DNA from: Planctomycetaceae bacterium
GTDB taxonomy: Bacteria; Planctomycetota; Planctomycetia; Planctomycetales; Planctomycetaceae
Assembly: GCA_016795125.1 (NCBI GenBank)
Contig: JAEUIG010000001.1
Location: 1 to 6,482 of the forward strand
Direction: 5' to 3'
DNA length: 6,482 nt
Every line of letters starts with the position of its first letter. The stretch's first letter is position 1. Shown here one piece after another: positions 1-4,312 of the stretch. The translations under genes and the position numbers were made by a program. The notes beneath the pieces were generated by a model, which did no database searches, had not been told where the DNA came from, and saw only the letters and a program-made list of their open reading frames with translations.

Positions 1-279
1 ACCCTCGACGGTCAGCCGCTCCCAAAGGCGCGCATTATGTTCAGCCCGGCCGACTCGCGCCCCTCCGGCGCGATGACGGACGACGCCGGGCATTACGAAC
101 TGATTTTCAACGAGCAGGTCAACGGCGCGGCCGTCGGCAAACACACCGTTCGGATCACGCTCGGCTCGGCCATGGAGCCGGAGAAGCTGCCGCAGAAGTA
201 CAACGTCAAGTCCGAACTGACGGCCGATGTGGTCGACGGAGAAAACCCTCCCATCAACTTCGACCTGAAATCCAAGTAG
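1..279 (+). CDS. Transthyretin-like / carboxypeptidase regulatory-like protein, C-terminal part
   Basis: The reading frame is open from the first base, so the start lies upstream; the 92 visible residues end at a TAG at 277-279. The fragment begins in the middle of a beta-strand motif, 'LDGQPLPKARIMF', followed by 'TDDAGHYEL' and 'VGKHTVRI'. These are the strand signatures of the small transthyretin/carboxypeptidase-regulatory-like beta-sandwich proteins that are abundant in planctomycetes. The end, 'NPPINFDLKSK', is typical of that group as I know it. Such proteins are usually exported lipoproteins of unknown role and often follow a DUF1559 gene; whether that holds here cannot be seen. The same fold recurs in the gene at 3753-4241 ('MDGKPLPGAVVIF'), so the two are probably paralogues. 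An internal ATG at 37 is not the start, because the conserved first strand lies before it. The next gene starts 34 bases downstream with no terminator between, so the two may be co-transcribed. Confidence 0.85.
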   Translation, partial: TLDGQPLPKARIMFSPADSRPSGAMTDDAGHYELIFNEQVNGAAVGKHTVRITLGSAMEPEKLPQKYNVKSELTADVVDGENPPINFDLKSK

Positions 280-313
280 TCGGCCCCGAAACGGCGGCTC
301 GACACGACGCAAC

Positions 314-2446
314 ATGTTCGATTGCAGACGCCTCCCCCGTGCATCGCATTCCGCGACGGGGCGAGGCGTTCCTGTTGGTATCGGCATATTGGCCCTGCTG
401 GCCGGCCTGTCGGGATGTCCGCAGGCGCCGGCAATTCACCCGGGGCCGAACATCCTGCTGATCACCCTCGACACCACTCGGGCCGATCGAATCGGCGCCT
501 ACGGCTACGCCTCCGGTCGCACTCCCGCGCTCGATCGACTGGCCGGCGAAGGGGTCTTGTTCGAACATGCCTACGCGCCGGCGCCTTTGACGCTCCCCTC
601 GCACACCAGCATGCTGACGGGGCTGTACCCGCCCGAACACGGACTGCGGACTAACGGCGCCGGCACCCTGCCAGACGAGCAGACCACCCTTGCCGAACTG
701 CTCTCCGCCGCAGGCTACGACGCCGGTGCGTTCGTTGCGTCGTATGTGCTGGATCACCTGTTCGGTCTTAAGCAGGGCTTCGCCGTCTACGACGACGATC
801 TCAAAGGCTCCGATCCGACGCAGGACTCGATTCACCGCTATCGCGACGGCAAGCTCGTCGTGGATGCCGTGGAGTCCTGGCTGGCAGCGCCGCGGACGAA
901 GCCGTTCTTCTGCTGGGCGCACCTGTACGATCCCCATGCACCGTACGATGCGCATGCAGCCGATTTTGGAGAGGACTTTGCGCAGTCTCCGTACGACGGT
1001 GAGATCGCGTACACGGACCGGCTCGTCGGCCGGTTGACCGCCCTCGCCGCCCGGCATCCGCAGACCGTCATCGTCGTCGCCGGCGACCACGGCGAAGGAC
1101 TCGGCGATCATTCCGAACTGCAGCATGGCTACACCGTTTACCACAGCACGTTGCACGTTCCGTTGATCGTTTACGGCGTCGCCGGCGCTGCGAAGGGTCG
1201 CCGCGTTGCCGAACCGGTGTCGCTCGTCGACCTGTTTGCCACGATTCTGGAAACGGCAAAGGTTCCCGCGCCGGAAACAACCAACAGTCGCAGCCTGCTC
1301 GATGCCGTCCGGGGGGAGCCGCTGGAAACTCGCGGCAGCTTCGCGATGACGGACGATCCGTTCCTGCAGAACGGCTGGTCGCCGCTGCGGGGCTGGACGA
1401 CCGAAAAGTGGCAGTACATCCGGACCGCCAAGCCCGAGTTGTACGACCTGGCCGCCGATCCGGGACAGCTCACGAACCTGGCCGAAGCGCAGCCCGAACA
1501 GGTGCGGCAACTGGAGAACGAACTCGCAGATTTCGAAGCCGGACTGACGATTGGGGAGGCGGCCGCCGTACAGCTTTCGGCCGCGGAGCAGCGTGCGCTG
1601 GCGAGCCTCGGATACCTGGGAGGCGCGGGGCAGGCGCCAGCGGATGTCACCGGCCTGGCCGACGTCAAAGACATGCTGCCGTTCAATGTCCGGACGGAGA
1701 CGGCCATGAACCTGATGGAACAGGGACGCATGGACGAGGCCGAGACGCTGCTCGACGAGATCGTGGCCGCATCTCCGCCGCAGCATTATGTCTCGCGGCT
1801 CTGCCTGGGCTCGATGCACGAGCATCGCGGCCGCCCCGAGCAGGCGGAGGCGATCTACCTGGCGATTCTGAAAGAGCGTCCCGACAACACCAGCGCGCTG
1901 TATCCGCTGGGAGGCCTGTATGCCGAGCAGGAAAAGTTCGAGGACGCCCACCGGATCTACGAGCAATGCCGCCTGCTGCAGCCCGATTCGGCCCAGCCGT
2001 ACTACAACCTGGGACTGCTCTTCGGGCGAATTGGTGACTTGGCCAGCGCCCAGCAGTCGCTGGAGGCGGCCCTGCAGCGGGATGCAGCCTATGTCGGCGC
2101 GTGGGTCGCGCTGGGGAACGTGTACGCCCGACAGGGACGAGTTTCGAGTGCGATCGACGCCTACGAAACCGAGTTGTCCTTCAACCCTGTGTCGGTGGAA
2201 GGTCACGTCAACCTGGCAGTGCAACTCGCGGGGCTGAACCGGCTGGCGGAATCGCGCACGCATCTGGAGGAAGCAGCGCGGCTGGCGCCGGATCACCCCG
2301 AGGCGCTGCTCAACCTGGCGATCTGCTGCAACCTCCAGGGAGAACGGGAGCAGGCGGTTCAGCACCTCCAGCGCCTGCTGGAGAAGCATCCCGACCACGC
2401 CCGCGCGGCCGCAAAGCTTCGCCAACTGGAAAGCTCTGCGCCGTAG
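314..2446 (+). CDS. Sulfatase-like (alkaline phosphatase superfamily) lipoprotein with seven C-terminal TPRs
   Basis: The product has 710 residues. Residues 1-35 look like a lipoprotein signal: Arg5, Arg6 and Arg17, a hydrophobic core at 21-31, then the lipobox L-S-G-C with Cys35 as the lipidated residue. The catalytic domain covers about 46-310. It shows the metal-binding 'LITLDTTRAD' (Asp53), 'LYDPHAPY' (His208), 'VVAGDHGEGLGDH' (Asp258, His259) and 'HVPLIVYG'. At the active-site position the sequence is 'PLTLPSHTSMLTGLYP'. Aligned to the sulfatase motif C/S-x-P-S-R-x-x-x-L-T-G, the nucleophile position is Thr93 and the arginine is His97. Formylglycine therefore cannot form, and a phosphate- or phosphonate-ester hydrolase or transferase is more likely than a true sulfatase. 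After 'ALASLGYLGG' (about 428-437) come seven TPRs at 457-695, six of them in exact 34-residue phase. The usual sulfatase C-terminal subdomain seems replaced by this tail. The ATG at 314 is the only reasonable start, because it supplies the signal peptide; no clear ribosome binding site precedes it. The substrate is unknown. Confidence 0.9.
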   Translation: MFDCRRLPRASHSATGRGVPVGIGILALLAGLSGCPQAPAIHPGPNILLITLDTTRADRIGAYGYASGRTPALDRLAGEGVLFEHAYAPAPLTLPSHTSMLTGLYPPEHGLRTNGAGTLPDEQTTLAELLSAAGYDAGAFVASYVLDHLFGLKQGFAVYDDDLKGSDPTQDSIHRYRDGKLVVDAVESWLAAPRTKPFFCWAHLYDPHAPYDAHAADFGEDFAQSPYDGEIAYTDRLVGRLTALAARHPQTVIVVAGDHGEGLGDHSELQHGYTVYHSTLHVPLIVYGVAGAAKGRRVAEPVSLVDLFATILETAKVPAPETTNSRSLLDAVRGEPLETRGSFAMTDDPFLQNGWSPLRGWTTEKWQYIRTAKPELYDLAADPGQLTNLAEAQPEQVRQLENELADFEAGLTIGEAAAVQLSAAEQRALASLGYLGGAGQAPADVTGLADVKDMLPFNVRTETAMNLMEQGRMDEAETLLDEIVAASPPQHYVSRLCLGSMHEHRGRPEQAEAIYLAILKERPDNTSALYPLGGLYAEQEKFEDAHRIYEQCRLLQPDSAQPYYNLGLLFGRIGDLASAQQSLEAALQRDAAYVGAWVALGNVYARQGRVSSAIDAYETELSFNPVSVEGHVNLAVQLAGLNRLAESRTHLEEAARLAPDHPEALLNLAICCNLQGEREQAVQHLQRLLEKHPDHARAAAKLRQLESSAP

Positions 2447-2464
2447 CCCTGCGGCGCGGCATTT
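2436..2464 (+). terminator. Possible weak intrinsic terminator overlapping the sulfatase-like gene's stop codon
   Basis: CTGCGCCG at 2436-2443 can pair with CGGCGCGG at 2452-2459 (eight pairs, one of them G-U). The eight-base loop contains the TAG stop codon, and the short T-run CATTT follows at 2460-2464. The stem is GC-rich as expected, but the T-run is poor and a stem covering a stop codon would be disrupted by ribosomes. GC-rich DNA makes such hairpins frequent by chance, so this is tentative. Confidence 0.3.
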
Positions 2465-2470
2465 CCCGAG

Positions 2471-2508
2471 GCAGTTGCCGAATTCTGTGGCAATTGGTTT
2501 GCAACTGC
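2471..2508. repeat. Inverted repeat in the intergenic region before the DUF1559 gene
   Basis: GCAGTTGC at 2471-2478 is exactly complementary to GCAACTGC at 2501-2508, with 22 bases between. A second, mutually exclusive pairing is TTGCC at 2475-2479 with GGCAA at 2489-2493. The repeat lies in a locally AT-richer pocket and its right arm overlaps the candidate -35 element at 2499-2504. It could be an operator or a leader structure; no T-run follows, so an intrinsic terminator is unlikely. Confidence 0.4.
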
Positions 2509-2527
2509 GGGTACCGCGCGTCAAAAT
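2499..2527 (+). promoter_or_regulatory. Candidate sigma-70-like promoter for the DUF1559 gene
   Basis: TTGCAA at 2499-2504 (four of six to TTGACA) and CAAAAT at 2522-2527 (four of six to TATAAT) are 17 bases apart. They lie about 80 bases upstream of the DUF1559 start, in the AT-richest stretch of this intergenic region. TCTATT at 2535-2540 is an alternative -10. Planctomycete promoters are poorly described, so this rests only on the spacing, the partial matches and the position. Confidence 0.25.
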
Positions 2528-2595
2528 CGGCGGGTCTATTTAGGGCGGCGCGGTTCCGTGTTGCTCGACGCGCAGCCATTTCCGTTTCTCCGTTC

Positions 2596-2601
2596 GGAGG
2601 T
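2596..2601 (+). promoter_or_regulatory. Ribosome binding site of the DUF1559 gene
   Basis: GGAGGT is a near-perfect Shine-Dalgarno sequence. Two adjacent in-frame ATG codons follow at 2605 and 2608. The GGAGG core is 4 bases from the first and 7 from the second, so ribosomes may prefer the second. It rules out a start further upstream, although that frame stays open back to about 2101 inside the preceding gene. Confidence 0.8.
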
Positions 2602-2604
2602 GTC

Positions 2605-3615
2605 ATGATGCGAACGTCACGTCTTCGTGGGTTTACGTTAATTGAGCTACTGGTGGTGATCGCGATTATCGCGATCCTGATTGCGCTGCTCTTACCTGCT
2701 GTGCAGCAGGCGCGCGAAGCGGCCCGCCGCACCCAGTGCAAGAACAACCTGAAGCAGATCGGGTTGGCCATGCACAACTACCACGACGCCCACTCGATCT
2801 TCCCGGCGTCGTCGTACAACCTGGGCATTGGTGGACCGCCGGCCGTGCAGTACTGGCAGCCGCTGCCGCCGACGTACAAGAACACGAACGGCCTGGTCAT
2901 GATTCTGCCTTACCTTGATCAGTCGCCGCTGTACAACATCTACGATCAGAACCAGGCCGGCAGTTACTCGTATGTCTACGGCGCCTACACTCCGGCGCAG
3001 CAGGCCGGCAATGCGAACAACAACGCCAAGGCCACGACGACCAAGCTGAGCGTCTTCCTGTGTCCGTCGGACCAGGGAGAAAACAAGTACCCGTACAGCA
3101 ACCAGTACTATTCGATCAGCGACACGGTCACGGGTGGTTACAAGACCTCGTACGACTTCAGCGCCCACTACACGGACTACTACTACGGCCACTACTGCCC
3201 GGTAAACACCCCCCGCACGAGCCGGCCGATGTTCTGGGCCGACAGCGACACGAAGATGGCGTCGTGCCGCGACGGCACGAGCAACACCGTCATGTTCTGG
3301 GAGCAGTGCCTCGACAAGTACAACGGCGTCGCCGGCGCGTGGGGCTATCGCTGCCACGTCAACATCGGAATCGATGCCAGCTCCGTGTTCTACGGCGGCA
3401 TCAACCGTTGGGACTACTACAACGGTGCCTACGGCTACGTTCCGGTTCCGGGCGTGCTGGGGCAATGGGCGAGTGCCGGCAGCCAGCACACTGGCGGCTG
3501 TCACTGCCTGCTGGCCGACGGCTCGGTCCACTTTGTCTCGCAGAACATCGATCAGCGCGTGCTCGACGGGCTGGTGTTCATGGCGGACGGCAAGGCGACG
3601 CAGAATCCGTTCTAG
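2605..3615 (+). CDS. DUF1559 domain-containing protein with prepilin-like N-terminal segment
   Basis: The product has 336 residues (335 if the ATG at 2608 is used). The N-terminus is a textbook type IV prepilin/pseudopilin signal: basic 'MMRTSRLRG', predicted cleavage after Gly9, then 'FTLIELLVVIAIIAI' with Glu at position +5 of the mature chain and a hydrophobic helix to about residue 32. The amphipathic continuation 'QQAREAARRTQCKNNLKQIGLAMHNYHD' region (34-61), 'FLCPSD' (151-156), 'DGTSNTV' (223-229) and the end 'LLADGSVHFVSQNID' (302-316) are hallmarks of DUF1559 (also called SBP_bac_10-like), a family greatly expanded in planctomycetes. The function is not established; a surface or secretion-linked pseudopilin-like role is inferred from the signal. 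The middle is rich in Tyr and Asn, and the protein has eight cysteines (45, 153, 198, 221, 235, 250, 299, 301), which may form disulfides outside the cytoplasm. The length is normal for the family. The transthyretin-like gene follows 137 bases downstream. Confidence 0.95.
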   Translation: MMRTSRLRGFTLIELLVVIAIIAILIALLLPAVQQAREAARRTQCKNNLKQIGLAMHNYHDAHSIFPASSYNLGIGGPPAVQYWQPLPPTYKNTNGLVMILPYLDQSPLYNIYDQNQAGSYSYVYGAYTPAQQAGNANNNAKATTTKLSVFLCPSDQGENKYPYSNQYYSISDTVTGGYKTSYDFSAHYTDYYYGHYCPVNTPRTSRPMFWADSDTKMASCRDGTSNTVMFWEQCLDKYNGVAGAWGYRCHVNIGIDASSVFYGGINRWDYYNGAYGYVPVPGVLGQWASAGSQHTGGCHCLLADGSVHFVSQNIDQRVLDGLVFMADGKATQNPF

Positions 3616-3709
3616 CGCCGAAGTCTGAGCGTATCCGCGAGCGTCGTCCGGCCGCGCCAAGCACCGGGCGACGCGCGTGTCGCTGATTGGTCTTAACTTA
3701 TCCTCGCCA

Positions 3710-3732
3710 GGCCGCGCCTCACGCGCGCGGCC
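3710..3732. repeat. GC-only hairpin just upstream of the transthyretin-like gene's ribosome binding site
   Basis: GGCCGCGC at 3710-3717 pairs exactly with GCGCGGCC at 3725-3732 around a seven-base loop. No T-run follows, so it is not a standard intrinsic terminator. It ends eight bases before the GGAGA at 3741 and would lie in the leader of the lipoprotein transcript or stop reading from the DUF1559 gene by another mechanism. The nine-base motif GGCCGCGCC also occurs at 3650-3658. Confidence 0.4.
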
Positions 3733-3740
3733 GACGTTAC

Positions 3741-3745
3741 GGAGA
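3741..3745 (+). promoter_or_regulatory. Ribosome binding site of the transthyretin-like lipoprotein gene
   Basis: GGAGA lies seven bases before the ATG at 3753. It selects this start over the TTG at 3687, which would add 22 residues without signal-peptide character ahead of the real signal sequence. Confidence 0.75.
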
Positions 3746-3752
3746 TACCTAC

Positions 3753-4241
3753 ATGCGATATGGGGTGTGCGTGCTGCTTGCCATGTTCCTCGCGGGATGT
3801 GGCGAAGACGACCCGCCGGCCGAAAAGCCGGATCAACTGCTGCCCGTGACCGGCACTGTGAAGATGGACGGCAAGCCGCTGCCGGGCGCCGTGGTCATCT
3901 TTCTCCTGCAGGGACAGGGAACATCGGCGTTTAACGTGATGGGTAGCACCGGCGCCGAGGGAACCTACACGTTGAAAACTCGCGCGGGTCAGGAGTTCCA
4001 CGACGGAGCGCCCCCGGGCGAGTACAAGGTGTTCATCACCCGGATGGTCAAGCCGGATGGATCTGCGCTGCCTCCGGACCCGTCCACTCCGCCGGCGATG
4101 GTGGGCGCCAAGGAGTCGATCGCGTTCAAGTTTTCGAATCCGGGCCAGACGGTCCTCAAGGCCAGCGTCGCTCCCGGCAAAGACAAGTTTGATTTCGAGG
4201 TCGAACCGAACGCGATCACGGGCGGTCCCCCGCGGTTGTGA
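3753..4241 (+). CDS. Transthyretin-like (carboxypeptidase regulatory-like) lipoprotein
   Basis: The product has 162 residues. 'MRYGVCVLLAMFLAGCGED' is a short lipoprotein signal with lipobox L-A-G-C and Cys16 as the predicted lipid attachment site. After a Pro-rich linker (20-31) comes 'VTGTVKMDGKPLPGAVVIF' (32-50), the first strands of a transthyretin/carboxypeptidase-regulatory beta-sandwich, then 'GAEGTYTL' (67-74) and 'APPGEYKVFI' (86-95), matching the later strands. No catalytic residues are apparent; the family is presumed structural or binding, and its role is unknown. It resembles the partial protein at 1-279 in fold and motif order, but has the insert 'LPPDPSTPPAMV' (106-117) and a different C-terminus. 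The start at 3753 is chosen for the ribosome binding site and the lipobox. The position directly after a DUF1559 gene is a recurrent planctomycete arrangement and suggests the two act together or are co-expressed. Confidence 0.88.
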   Translation: MRYGVCVLLAMFLAGCGEDDPPAEKPDQLLPVTGTVKMDGKPLPGAVVIFLLQGQGTSAFNVMGSTGAEGTYTLKTRAGQEFHDGAPPGEYKVFITRMVKPDGSALPPDPSTPPAMVGAKESIAFKFSNPGQTVLKASVAPGKDKFDFEVEPNAITGGPPRL

Positions 4242-4267
4242 TGCGTTGTCTTCAATGTTGACTCACC

Positions 4268-4305
4268 AAATCCACCTCGGCGGGCACGTGCCCGTCGAGG
4301 TGTTT
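4268..4305. terminator. Long hairpin between the lipoprotein and cytochrome genes: terminator and/or translation-control element
   Basis: CACCTCGGCGGGCAC at 4273-4287 faces GTGCCCGTCGAGGTG at 4288-4302. All 15 positions can pair in RNA (14 Watson-Crick, one G-U), less the few at the tip that form the loop. AAA at 4268-4270 precedes and TTT at 4303-4305 follows, as in a short bidirectional intrinsic terminator. Its 3' arm contains GAGGTG (4297-4302), the only Shine-Dalgarno-like sequence before the cytochrome ATG at 4313. It may therefore end the lipoprotein transcript, limit translation of the cytochrome gene, or both. As DNA it is also a long dyad centred on CACGTG and could be a protein binding site. 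Confidence 0.65.
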
Positions 4306-4312
4306 GCTCTCC

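Noticed and set aside
1408..2037. A 209-codon plus-strand frame overlapping the sulfatase-like gene.
   Set aside because: It is an out-of-frame shadow, Arg/Gly/Ala-rich and without motifs, inside a region that encodes well-phased TPRs in the true frame.
254..2524. A 756-codon open frame on the minus strand, opposite the sulfatase-like gene.
   Set aside because: It lies antisense to a gene with clear domains. Its translation is Arg/Gln/Val-rich with no recognisable motif, as expected for a shadow frame in GC-rich coding DNA.
2101..2604. Upstream extension of the DUF1559 frame by 168 codons.
   Set aside because: It overlaps the TPR region of the preceding gene in another frame, is Gly/Ala/Arg-rich and would put the prepilin signal in the middle of the protein. 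The GGAGGT site and the ATG pair at 2605-2610 mark the true start.
2692..3660. A 322-codon minus-strand open frame opposite the DUF1559 gene.
   Set aside because: The translation is low-complexity, dominated by Val, Arg and Ala, with no domain signature. The plus strand carries a convincing gene.
3687..3752. Earlier TTG start for the transthyretin-like lipoprotein.
   Set aside because: It has no suitable ribosome binding site and would place 22 non-signal residues before the lipoprotein signal peptide.
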